Of a stretch of DNA of 64,000 nucleotides, positions 1-21,303 are shown in pieces. A program made the translations under genes and the position numbers. Every line of letters begins with the position of its first letter. The stretch's first letter is position 1. The notes beneath the pieces are model-generated. The model saw nothing but the letters and a program-made list of their open reading frames with translations, had not been told where the DNA came from and searched no databases. The stretch lies in contig JBBPEB010000009.1 in assembly GCA_039096225.1 (NCBI GenBank), forward strand, positions 771,001-835,000. Reading direction: 5' to 3'. Source of the stretch: Blastocystis sp. Blastoise. Taxonomy: Eukaryota > Sar > Bigyra > Opalinata > Blastocystidae.

Positions 1-155
1 AAAATTCAAATATATATGTAAATAAAATAATATATAATATACGTTCTATAAAAAGCATTTCTAGTTTTTGAAATACTTCATGTAAATTGGAAGAATATAT
101 ATATTCATAAGGAATATCTTCAGAGAAATCAACTATATATATATAATTAATGGCT

Positions 156-815
156 TTATAAATCTAATACTATACATTTTAAAGTAACAATTGTAATATT
201 AAAGAAATCAAATAATGGAGAATATTGATAAAATAATTGATTTCTCTCTTCTGTTATGATATCTATACATTCATGTATATAATAATAAAATGAAATAAAT
301 ATACCATGAATAATAAGTTGAAATCGTATTATTTTCATTTCATCACTTTCATTTATTCTATAAATATTTATAAAATAAAATACAGTTCACATTTATTATT
401 CACAATAAAACTCTGTAAAGAATCCCAAAGAAATGTATATATTCTTATCTTATCTTCATAGGATTCATCTCCATAAAAATAATTTATATCTGAATGAATT
501 GAGATTACATCTTTTAAAGGCAGAATATCAAGAAGTTTTGCATTCTCCATAAATGGGATCATTTTATGTATTGATAAACATAAAAGATCAATGTAATAAG
601 ATTTTTATTCTTCTATGAAATCATTAGTATTCATAGATACCAAAGAAAACATGGAATTAGGATATTTTTGTAGAAGAGAATTTGAAATTGTGATTGTTGA
701 TTCATCCTGTAATATAAATAATACTTTAAAAATTATATATTTATGCTCAGTATGTATGAATAGAAAAAATACTTTGTTTTTCTTGACAATTTGTTTTTTG
801 CATCTCTTCTTCAAG
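156..815 (-). pseudogene. Decayed paralogue of the 1728-5722 gene (BTB/T1-like head)
   Basis: Reading the minus strand from about 815 downward gives a peptide around QDESTITISNSLLQKYP that aligns with QDETKLWIPKKIIEKYQ of the plus-strand gene at 1728. A TAA at 602-604 breaks the frame. In the same frame beyond it come SYYIDL and MENAKLLDILPLKDV, which match SYYVDM and MKENVDISSLNLRDS of the neighbour. The frame stops again at 368, and a weak continuation lies at 156-338. What is seen is a conserved frame and peptide similarity interrupted by a stop. Degradation is inferred; the alternative is that the stop lies in an unrecognised intron, but no GT...AG pair fits well there. Confidence 0.6.
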
Positions 816-1727
816 CATTATATTATTATTTTAATAACAGAGATATCTGATATTTGCATTTAAAATAAGAAATAGGTGTTGAATATTGAATATGAATGAA
901 GAATAGACAATAATAAATAATAAAAATATTCAAACAATTTCAGTTGTAAACTGAATCCCTCAAATGAATTCACAAGTTTTAAAATCCATGTTTGATTGTT
1001 TTTTCTATTTATATCAGTCAATATTGTATATGTGATTCTTTTTAATTGATATTTATATATTAGGATTGCTATTATACTCAAAAAGTATTTTATTATGAAT
1101 TTATATCAAGTATTTCACAAAATACGCTATTTATGTGGTTAAACTAAGGTATATTTCTATTTTTAATTATGCTATAGACTATATATTCATATATATAAAT
1201 CATATTAATTAAAATTATTGAATAATTCATAAGTTAATCTCAAAATGACTTCATTCACATTATAGAAACATTATTTGAGTCACTTCATCATATTTATCTA
1301 TTATTTTTGAATTCCTAGAGCATAAAATCAAGGTTTGAAAAAGTATAATAATAAGAAAATCAAATGAAAAAATCAAAACTTCATTAATATCCATATTTTC
1401 TTTTCTTTATATGAATCTATACTGCATGAATTGATCTAAAAGAACATTTTAAATGCTCATAAATTGCATAAAGAGACATATTCAACAAAATAAATCTTAC
1501 AAAATATATTCGCGGTCTTTTAGCAATTCTCTAATCATTTTTTATTTATTTTCATGAAGATTCTTCTAAAAAATTTGCAAGTTTTGTTTACTCTTTTATC
1601 CACTATTTATTATGTTTATAATAGAGTATAACAATTTCTAAAGCATTTATTTATTGTATATATAAGAAAATACTTTTTAAAATATATTAATATCGGATTA
1701 CATTGTCATTATAGTTGAATTCAAGTG
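816..1727. other. AT-rich stretch, no gene; shares a segment with the MITE
   Basis: No convincing exon. A minus-strand open stretch (860-1081) begins MSIIAILIYKYQLK and has no recognisable domain. The DNA at about 1013-1083 is roughly 80% identical by eye to 9127-9197 inside the foldback element, in the same orientation, and a second shorter match (about 1272-1340 with 9748-9800) follows in the same order. It is probably a relic of a dispersed repeat or gene fragment. Confidence 0.4.
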
Positions 1728-2243
1728 ATGCCAACAAGTGATTTTCAATTAACTGAAGATAAATGTATTAGAATATTATTAAAAAAATATTTATTTGCTT
1801 TTCTAGATTTATTTACATTCCAAGATGAGACAAAATTATGGATTCCAAAAAAAATTATTGAGAAATATCAGCAATTACCGTTCTATGATATCATTAAACA
1901 CTCTGAGAAATATGATGATGGTAGTTATTATGTTGATATGCCTTCTTCTCCTATGAATAATGTGATTGATTTTTTGATGAAAGAAAACGTGGATATTTCT
2001 TCTTTAAATCTACGAGATAGTTATGATATATATAAAGCACTTATTGAATATTCAATTACAATTGATAAAAAAATTCAAGGTGATTTATTATCTCATGTTA
2101 AAGATTTATTTATTACTTATTTGAAAGACAATAATTATAGAATATGTTGCGATTTAAATAATTTTCGATATATGCCTATGACGTCATATAAAATAAAGAA
2201 AATACAAATGCGTATAAAAGGTATTCATATATATTGTTTACCC

Positions 2244-2334
<91 letters not shown>

Positions 2335-5300
2335 GTTTAATTAATTCTCAACAAAAGCAAGAATTATTATAATATTCATTACTAATTAAAATGATGAATA
2401 TTGGTGAGATTGTAATTGAATGTATATATATCTAGTATACTATAACTAATAATATATATATAGATGATTATGCATCAAATATTCCATTAGAATATATATG
2501 TCCATCGTGTATTCAAGATATATTCCCTTCATTAAAAGAGATTATGATAACTGGTATATATATATATATAATATTAATATATATATAGTAACAACACATT
2601 ATAAGAAAACTGAACTATTATTAAATCCAAATAGTGATGAATATATAATGGAATATAATCGTTTATTATATAAAGTTGAATCTAGCATATGTAAACGTAA
2701 AAAACATGAGTGCTATACTGAATCCGAAATGAATGAATATAATAAGATTTCTTCTTTAGATCTTAATAAAATATATTATTCACAGGATTTGATTGATTCT
2801 TATAATAAAAGAAGAAACATAAATCAATTACCAAAATTATATACTATGATTATTAATGAAGCTATATATACAGATGATTATTCACAAATAGAAATTAATG
2901 AAACAGAAGATGAATATACATTTGATGATGTAGTTACTATTGGATTTAGTGGTATATATATATATATATCATAAATTTATGTATGTATTATTATTATATA
3001 AAGATAATACAAACTATAAAACATTCTGGTATATAATTTTATATATTTATATTGTGAATTATGATGAGTATATTTATATATATAAAATAGTATTGATATA
3101 ATATCTACTAAACTGGGTATATCTCAATTATTACGTCTTTCTTCCTTTTATTCTATTTCAAAAATGGTATTTGATACATGTAAATAATATATATTTATAT
3201 TTATATATAATCAATTTTAAAATGTATTTTAGATTATTCTTCTCAGTATAAATATATAAATATTGTAAAATCATTGGAAGAAGGTGTTTTCGATTCTTTA
3301 ACTACATTCAGTATTTACTGGAGTATCCTTTTCTAATTATTATAATTATCAATATTATTATTCAATATAGTTAAAGAATTAACTTATGGAAGTGACAAAA
3401 ATATATGGATGAAAATAATGGCAAGTCATATATTTCCTAATGTTACTGAACTTATATATGATGATGGTATATATATATATATAGAATTATTCGAATTATC
3501 TTATATATATGTAGAATCATTTGATTTGTCTTCAATAAAAAGAAAATGTTTTCCAAAACTACATATTATTAGCTACAACATAAAACATGGTAAATTTATA
3601 TATATATGAAATATTTTAAAGTATTTTATATTAGTTGTTGATCATCTTGAGTATTTATTTCCCATGGATTTATTATCTATAATTAATACTATTCATATAT
3701 GTCAAGTGAATGAAACTCAAAATGAAAAATTAGCTCTTCTTTTAGATAATATAGCTTATACTCATTCTATTTGTATTGATGGAATGGGTATATACTAATA
3801 TTATTACTTTTATTATTTTATCAATTTTGATTATTATTATTATTAAAGATTATCATACTCTCTCTATAATGAATAATATATATATATATAGATAATTTTA
3901 TTTACTCTTTTCCACATTTAAAAGAATTAGTAGAGAAAAATATTATTTCTATTCATAACCTTTATAGTATAATTTTTTAAATTTTCAGTTAAAAAATATT
4001 ATTTATATATATATATATATATATATTCTATTTTTTATATCTTATAAAGTTGATTCTTCTAATTCTGAAAATATTAAAAAATTAGATTATTTTGAAAATT
4101 ATAAACGAAACATCGATTGTTTAGATATTAAGTTTAAAAGTATTTATTTATACTAATTAATAATATAAATTGATATATATTATTTAATAGTAGTATTTAT
4201 TGATATATAGTAAATAGATGTTTTCTTTATAATAGTGATCAAGATAATCAAAATGAAATTAATATAATAAATACTTTGAAGAAATTCTTAAGTAGTAATA
4301 TATTACAAAACTTGAATAGTCTGACTGTTTCATGTATATTCTTTCTTAATATATTATATATTAATATTATGTTTTATATACTATTTATAGTTGATAGTGA
4401 CATAAGTTTAAAATACTTAAAATTGATATCAAATATTTTTCATGACAATAAAATTAATACTATTCATAAATTAAAGATTAAACGTATATTATATGATGAT
4501 ATAATAAATAAATATATAAATATATATATATTAGACTATTTTATTAAGACATACTCACCATCTGATTATTTTGATTTATTAGAAAATACATTGGAAAATT
4601 TAGTTCCTAAAGCTTCTATTATTTCAATTGAATGTATATATATATATATATATTTATAAATTTTATTTAACTAATTCTATTATTATTAACAGCTTGTATT
4701 ATGGATTTAATAACCAAAATAATCTGTAAAGAATGTTTTCATAAGACAACTCAATTAAATTTAGGTATATACATATAATATGTATTATATTAAAAAAAAG
4801 ATTTTTTTATTATACTATATTATCTAAATAATCTAATTTTAATTTGAACATTATTGTAGGGCTTAATGACATATGTGATGATAGCTTTTTCAAAATCTTT
4901 ACAATAAATAATTTCCCTCAACTAAAATCTCTCAAGATTTGTATACATATATTATAATATATATTATAGTAAGTATCATGAATTATTTATGTATTCTTTT
5001 TATTATTTAATGATTTTTTTTTTAGTCTAATAATATGTATATCTATAGGTAAATATGATAATAGAGAATGGTTGATTACTTTTATTAATGGATTATGTAA
5101 ATCTATTAATAATAGTAACTTTCCATCCTCATGTATTATTCAATTAAGTAGTAGTATGTTAGTAATAATGATATTATACATATTTGTTAATATTATAATT
5201 CTATAGATTCCATTTTCTCTCAAGATGATTATATTTATGATTCAAATGCTTCTATTTTTCAATATAAATATAATATGAATTCATTTATAAATACAATTAT

Positions 5301-5722
5301 TGGTACAAAAAGTATCTATATAATAATAACATATTATATATATAGATGATATGATTAGTAAATTTGAAATAGAAACAATATTTGATTGTATAAAAGAAAA
5401 TAAAATTCAAAGATTAAGAAGTTTTAAAATATGTATATATGTATATATTTAATATTCTATAGAATATTCATTTTTATAGATATTTATGATGAGGAACAAT
5501 TATCAAAACTTATCAATTTTATTACTATTGGAAAATTTCCTAAGTTGGAAGATTTTATTATATGTATTAGTATGTATATAATTATTTATATCTACTTTAT
5601 ATTCTATAGAAATCTATATTCTACCTAAACACGTTGATATGTATAAACAACAATTAAAAGAGTCATCATTTATTCATGAGAATCATATACATTATCAATT
5701 AAAACCGATGACATATTTTTAA
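1728..5722 (+). CDS. Multi-exon protein with BTB/T1-like head and LRR-like repeats
   Basis: ATG at 1728 opens an exon of about 160 codons whose segment SYYVDMPSSPMNNVIDFL, with following helices, resembles a BTB/T1-type fold. This is a resemblance only. After it come about 15 short exons separated by introns starting GTATAT and ending ATATAG. Many exons carry the same motif: FPSLKEIMI, FPNVTELIY, FPKLHIISY, FPHLKELVE, FPQLKSLKI, FPKLEDFII. This is an LRR-like repeat with the intron placed just after it. The last exon ends in LKPMTYF and a TAA at 5720-5722. Junctions near 2330-2460 are uncertain, because the first intron exit I can read leads to an early stop at 2371. Function unknown; a protein-interaction role is inferred from the repeats. 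A broken paralogue lies just upstream on the other strand. Confidence 0.6.
2256..2327. repeat. (TA)n dinucleotide array in intron
   Basis: An uninterrupted TA run makes up most of the first intron of the LRR-like gene. Similar TA arrays fill introns throughout the window. Confidence 0.9.
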
Positions 5723-6224
5723 TATTTTAAGGTATTTTTCTTGATATATTCTTTTTATCTAATTATTTTTTGTAAAATTCTAATAACTTGTAATGAATTG
5801 CTATAAAGATTAGTGGCAAATTTGTTATATTGCTATTATATATTTTGTTATATTCACTCAAGAAGCATATAAGAAGGTTTCAATCAGTTGTTTTCATGAT
5901 AAAAGTCACAATAATGAAGTAAAACTCTGAACAATTTATTTTTTTGTTGTTTTAAATATATTCTCAAAACATATGAAGAGATTCTATGGAAATTAGTTAA
6001 TATGGCAAATAATAAATAGGATTTTGTTGAATTTCAAAGAATACTTTTAAGAAATGCATATATTATTCGTAGTATAAACGTTATACCCATAGACAACAGA
6101 ACACATGATATAATAATAGATTAACAAATGTTAAAACATGAAAACAGATAAAGAAAAAAATAACGAAAGAAAAAGATAATTTTAAAAAAGTGAATAATAA
6201 TTGAAATTATTTACTTTATAGATA
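5723..6224. other. Intergenic region between convergent genes
   Basis: It lies between the 3' end of the LRR-like gene and the 3' end of ZPR1. It is AT-rich; no exon, RNA gene or repeat was recognised. Confidence 0.6.
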
Positions 6225-8919
<2,695 letters not shown>

Positions 8920-8985
8920 TGGTAATAGTCGCAAATAATTTTTGTCAAATAACCAACAAAATTCTAATTTTCTTTTCATTTTTCG

Positions 8986-8993
8986 ATTTCTAA
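8986..8993. repeat. Left target-site duplication ATTTCTAA
   Basis: Exact match to 10028-10035 on the other side of the element. Confidence 0.88.
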
Positions 8994-10027
8994 TAGTCAT
9001 TTTCCAAAAACCCGTGAAATTTTTTCACGGGTTTAAAACCCGTGAAAGAAATTCACGGGTTTTAGAAAATTACAGTCAAAAATCTTTCACGGGTTTTGAA
9101 ACCCGTGAAAGATACTTATACCATATTAATCTGTTAATATTATATATATGATTTATTTGAATTGATGTTCATATATTAGAATCGTTGTTATACTCATGCA
9201 TATAATTTCTATAATATAAATATCAATTTTTTTACTAAATGGGCTCATTTCATGCCCTTATACTAATGTCTTCTTCATTTTATCACCACAAAAATTTAAC
9301 TAAATATTTTTGTACTTATAAGAAAGTAAAAAGAGTTGAAATCTATGTATAGAATAGATTTGTACAAATTATTATTGATGCTTTACCAGCCAAATACAGG
9401 TTCATAGTTTTTAAATGTTTATTATATGTATAATATATTGAAGAATTACTAATAATAAAATAATTTGTGAGAACATTTTATCCTATTAAAAATAATAGAC
9501 GAAAAGTTATTATATCATGTTTTTTATATCTAAGACACTTATTATATATTGAATGGAACACTTTTCATTGTTCTATAAAAGAATAATTGTCTAAAGACAA
9601 TAATTGAAGACATATTAATTAGTTATGTTTCTTCATATTTGACTAGATGTCTATATGCATAGCACGGGAATATTGATACTATTGAATAATATGCAACTTC
9701 ATCTGAATATGATCCAACTTATATTATAAAAACAGAATCAATAGCACACCTTCATATTTATCTATTGCTCCTGAGGTCAAAATATGCAAATCAAGGAATC
9801 TAGATTCTTTGTTCACCAAGAAAAACAAATGAATTGATAAAAAACTTATTCTTATCAAAATATTTTTCCTTCAATATGAAATTTCCATATATTAATTTAT
9901 AACAAAGAACATCTTAATCGTTTACAACTCATATAATGAGAGATATATAACAAAATAAAAACCCGTGAATTTCTTTCACGGGTTTTAAACCCGTGAAAAA
10001 ATTTCACGGGTTTTTGGAAAATGACTA
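8994..10027. mobile_element. Non-autonomous foldback DNA transposon (hAT-like MITE), 1,034 bp
   Basis: The ends 8994-9063 and 9958-10027 are perfect inverted repeats of 70 bp. They begin TAGTCATTTTCC and contain nested palindromes built from ACCCGTGAAA and its complement. The element is flanked on both sides by the same 8 bp, ATTTCTAA (8986-8993 and 10028-10035). A further palindrome of the same motif lies inside at about 9081-9114. The interior holds no transposase-like ORF. Eight-bp duplications are typical of hAT elements, and also of P and Merlin elements; the TA-G start fits hAT. The perfect TIRs and duplication suggest a recent insertion. Confidence 0.88.
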
Positions 10028-10035
10028 ATTTCTAA
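10028..10035. repeat. Right target-site duplication ATTTCTAA
   Basis: Exact match to 8986-8993. Confidence 0.88.
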
Positions 10036-10102
10036 TGAACAATGAACAGTTCGAGAATTATAGTTAATCCTCAGAATAATAGATAGGAAAAAGATATTAA
10101 CA

Positions 10103-10184
10103 GACAATTTGTCCGAGTGGTTAAGGAGGTAGACTAGAAATCTACTGGGCTTTGCCCGCGCAGGTTCGAATCCTGCAGTTGTCG
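10103..10184 (+). tRNA. tRNA-Ser (anticodon AGA)
   Basis: The acceptor strands GACAATT and AGTTGTC pair, with one G-U. The anticodon arm GTAGA-CTAGAAA-TCTAC gives anticodon AGA. A long variable arm (TGGGCTTTGCCCG) marks a class II tRNA, and a T arm GCAGGTTCGAATCCTGC follows. No intron is seen. The internal A-box and B-box (GGTTCGAATCC) are intact. It is transcribed divergently from ZPR1, with the MITE between them. Confidence 0.95.
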
Positions 10185-10670
10185 AATTTTTTATCGTTTT
10201 TTAAATTCTTTTTATTCATTATTCAATTACTTTCATGATTTAAGCATCGTTGATTTCATGTGTAAATAACATTTAAAGTGATACTCATATAGATATGAGA
10301 ATTTATTCAATTCATTTTCCTTGAATGGATAAACATAAACAAAACTAAGCATTGCATGATTATTAATTTCTTAGTAATTATGTGGAAATCTAGACGCACT
10401 ATTTAATTCATGTAAACCAATATTTTTGATGAAAACATAAATAAATCTTGTTCGTCTTGCGCATATACTGTACTTATTGATCTATATTTATATTCCTTCT
10501 AGTTTAATAATCATTCTGGAAGAATTTATTGGTGATTTGATCTCTATATCCCGAAAAATAAAAACTTTTATATTCTTCGTTTGTCATTTCAAGCTCTTAT
10601 CATCAAAATCGTCAGAGTTTAAAATGTTATATCATTGTTTTTCTATCTTTTAATCTTTATTAAATTATTT
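10185..10670. other. Intergenic region upstream of the P4-ATPase
   Basis: AT-rich with a short T-run directly after the tRNA (TTTTTTATCGTTTTTT region), suitable as a Pol III terminator. No other feature was recognised. Confidence 0.5.
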
Positions 10671-17554
<6,884 letters not shown>

Positions 17555-19117
17555 ATAATATATATATTGAGAATTAATAGCTATTATTATTCAATTGTGA
17601 ATATACTTTAATTTTATTCTTTCCAAATGTTTTTTTATTATTGTGTAAATATTTCAAAAACAATCATTTATTATAATAAACAATACTTAACGATAAGCAA
17701 CGGAACGATTATTTGTTTAGTTGAATAACAATTAATACAATAAATATAGATATAAACAAAAATATATATATAAATATAATTAAGAAAATGTATATGAAAA
17801 AAAATAAATATAAATAATGAAATTTTAAAATGTATATAAATGAATTTTAAAAGTGAAAAGAGAAAATGAATCAAGAAAATATATTGTAAAGAAAAAATCT
17901 AAAAAAAATATATGGAAAATAAATAAAAATTATCTAAAAACTAGTCAATATAGATATATATATATGTATATAAATAATATATATATATATGTATACTATT
18001 AGCAATTTGTTTCTTGTTTTAAAAAAATTGAAATATAAAATGTATTTTAACCAATAAAATGGAAATACATATATATAGTAAGCTATACATGTTAATAGGA
18101 AAAAAAAATAGATAGAAAAAGAATTATAAAAAATATATATATGATTTTTACGACAATATATAAATAAATATATAATATATATATTAGAGGAAAAACATAT
18201 ATGAATGCAAAGGAAATGTATCCATATATATAGATATATGTAAAGAAAGAAAATAAAGATATATAATTACATAAAAAAGGAGAAATAGTACAATATGAAA
18301 AAAAACAAGAAACAAATAACAAGATAAAAGAGAGATTGAAATGTAATAAAAGTGAAATATATAGGATTATATATATAGAAAAAAAAAGATAGATAAATAA
18401 GATATTTGTATAAGGAGAGAGATATCAAAAAATATATATAAATTATTTTTTAGAAAAATAAATAAATATATAAATAAAAACTATTTTAGAAATATAAAAA
18501 TAAAAACAAATATTATAAAAATTGAAAAAGAATAAAAAGAATATTGTATCACTTATAAAAAGCAATAATAGAAATAAAATAAAAGACGAAAAAAGTTTAA
18601 GAATAATAAAATAGTACATAATAAAATAGAGAAACAAAAAAGAAATAAATATGTATATATAAACAAAAAAAAAACTAGAAATTGAAATTAAATATAAAAA
18701 AATAATATATATAAAAATAAAAATCACAATAGACCTAGAAATATTATATATATATATATATATAGATGAAGAAAGGTAATATACAAATAAATATGTATAT
18801 TATGAATATATATATATAGAAAAAAAAGGAAATAGTAATTAAAAAAAGAGTATAAAAAAGAAGTTTATATATATAGGGAAAAATATTTATATATATATAA
18901 AATGAAATATGAAAGAAAATACAATAAATAAAAATAAAAATGTATATATAATATTAAAAAAACAGGAAAGAATGAAGATATCATATATATATATATGAAT
19001 ATATATCTTCAAAAACAAGAAATATTTTTAAAAAATGAATTGAAAACACAAGGGTGTATATATATATATATAGAAATGCATAGCATTTGAATAATAAGTG
19101 TATATATATGTATATAT
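17555..19117. other. Intergenic region between convergent flippase and scramblase genes
   Basis: No exon was recognised. The plus strand is T-rich up to about 17660, then strongly A+G-rich with very little C to about 19060, so each gene is followed by a pyrimidine-rich sense strand. Long hydrophobic minus-strand open frames here are a by-product of this skew. Confidence 0.6.
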
Positions 19118-20809
19118 TTACATATGACGTAAATTCTTATCTTCAAAATAACTATATAAATATGTATATTATATAATATAATATATACTATAATATAGTA
19201 TATAAATATAATATAATATATAATATAAATATAATACTATATAAATATATATATACAGCATATCTATAAGGAATGTTGAGGTCAGAAGAAGGATCTTCTC
19301 GTTGAGAGTCGACTCCGGAGGGAATATTATAGTATAATTATCACTATCAGTTAACTATATATAATATAATATATATAATATATTTAATATTATATATAAT
19401 ATATTTAATATATATTATAATACATATATACAAGTTCTCTTGTACATGATTGATAGACTTTACGAATGGTTCCCACGTGATTTGTACGGAGACTTTGTAC
19501 TTCGAAAGAAACACTATACATTTGTATAATAATCATAAGTACAATAATAAGAAAATAATAAGAAAAAAAAAGAAAATAGAATAGAATGGTAATCATTAAC
19601 AATAATATATATATATATATACACTTTGCATGGACCACAAGGAAGGGAACACAATTCTCCAGGTTGGCAAGACCCGCCATGTACAGTAAAGAGCGGGAAA
19701 CCGTTATGATCGTTAATATTAAAATCATGAGAACATAACGTAAACTCACTATTTACTGTTCCTACTGGTACTTGTAGATTATTCGGGAAAAAAGCACTCA
19801 TTTCAGGGAGATTACAGCATGGAGTTACTATACATATATTTATATATATATATTATTATTATTATCTTCAATCATAAAAAATAATCATATATATATATAT
19901 ATATATATAATTTAGAAATCAGTTTCATTACAATATACTGAATAACATTATATATATATATACTTTGGCATTTGAAAGGTCTCTTCATATAGAGAATAAC
20001 TTGTTCTTGAACTGTTTGTATTTCGAGTTCAAATCCTCTCATATTACCACACACCTGACGCTGGAAGCACTCACTATGCTCACATGCCTATATATAATAA
20101 TAATAATTATTATTATTATATATATTAATATTAATAATAATAATAATAAAATAACTATATAATAATAATAATAATAATAGTATTATTAATAATAATAATA
20201 CACTTTATATCAGTATTATTATTAGTATTCATATTTATATAATGATTATATATATACTTTGAAAACGGGTGTAGAGAAATCATTGATTTCTTCCTTGTCA
20301 TTAAGAGGATAAATAAGATATCTATATATATATAATCATAATATAATCATAATAAACATAAAAAAGCATAAAAAAGCATAAAAATAATAAAGTCATTTAA
20401 ATAAATACTCATTCTCTTGTTCATAGCAAGTTATACGTTCTAAATAATGAGGCTTTTGTTTCACAAGTAATCCAGGTAAATTATTAAGTGTAGTAAAAGC
20501 ATCAAATCCATCAAGAGGAATTCCTTGCTTTTGTTTGTCATTGATCTGAATATAAGTAACAGGAACACCTTGAATAGAAACATTATTCATGGGAACTGAT
20601 TGAATAAGACAAGCTTGATTAGGAAGTCCGACATGAATAACATTAGGATCTTGAGGAGGTCCAGAGAGACGTGCAGGAGGACAATAAATTTGATTTGGAT
20701 TAGTTTGTTGTTTTTGTATATGTACAACTGGAGCGTTGTATTGAACCTGATTTGAAGGAACAGGAATCACAATACTTTGAGGTATTCTTACAATATTATC
20801 TGAAGTCAT
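19118..20809 (-). CDS. Phospholipid scramblase (PLSCR family)
   Basis: Scramblase-family proteins are membrane-anchored, usually calcium-linked, and associated with bidirectional lipid movement. The N-terminus from MTSDNIVRIPQ is Pro/Gln-rich. The family domain follows: PLDGFDAFTTLNNLPGLLVKQ, ERITCYEQENEY, a Cys-rich stretch with RGFELEIQTV and LYMKRPFKCQ, CCNLPEM, then FTVHGGSCQPGELCSLPCGPCK, VSFEVQSLRTNHVGTIRK, DSDNYTIIFPPES, and the terminal hydrophobic segment LLTSTFLIDMLYFE, which matches the family's FLIDFMFFE-like end. The final intron (about 19146-19254) places the stop at 19118-19120. Six or seven GT-AG introns are seen. It is convergent with the P4-ATPase. Confidence 0.92.
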
Positions 20810-21303
20810 TGTAAATATAATTCAAAAAAAATAAATGAATGTTCATAACAAAAAAAAAGCGGATGACTTCAGTCACAATCAATCGATCTGATTTTGTCTG
20901 AAAGAACAGTTGTGAAATGGTTGTTTTCAAAAAAAGGAACTGAATATTTTTTTAGTAAAGTCGAACAGTAATATTTTTTTATATGTAGTAATAGAACACT
21001 AGGTTTCATTAATTATGTTATATGTATTTTATGTCTTGCTTTGAACCTATTTTGATTATTTTATTGATTAGAATGTTCATTTCCCTATCCAGTCCCATTC
21101 AAGTAATGATAGTTCAGTTTTTTGTTGTTTAGAAAAATTGTTTCAAAATGAAACTGAATATTATAAAGAAAAAAAGTATATGACTCAAATCAATTGACAA
21201 AACAAGACGAAGTAGTAATAAAAATAAATAAAATGTATTCTTAAATATATAAAATAATCTTACTTGAATAATAGAATCCATTTTATGTTTATTTGAAAGA
21301 GTT
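20810..21303. other. Intergenic region upstream of scramblase, downstream of the hydrolase
   Basis: AT-rich; no exon or RNA gene was recognised. Confidence 0.5.

Noticed and set aside
860-1081. Minus-strand open frame as a separate small gene
   Set aside because: No domain or splice context; its homologous copy in the MITE contains stops.
8994-9000. ATG at 9000 as the ZPR1 start
   Set aside because: It lies in the MITE inverted repeat and the following residues are not conserved in ZPR1; 8919 is preferred.
8994-10027. Repeated ACCCGTGAAA palindromes as a possible CRISPR array or Pol III terminator cluster
   Set aside because: The repeats are symmetric at both ends of an element with a target duplication, and there are no regular spacers.
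10635-10670. Upstream TTG start for the P4-ATPase
   Set aside because: ATG at 10671 is in the same frame and eukaryotic initiation at TTG is unlikely.
17671-18727. Several minus-strand hydrophobic open frames resembling membrane proteins
   Set aside because: They arise from the A+G-rich plus strand; no domain, start context or splice pattern supports them.
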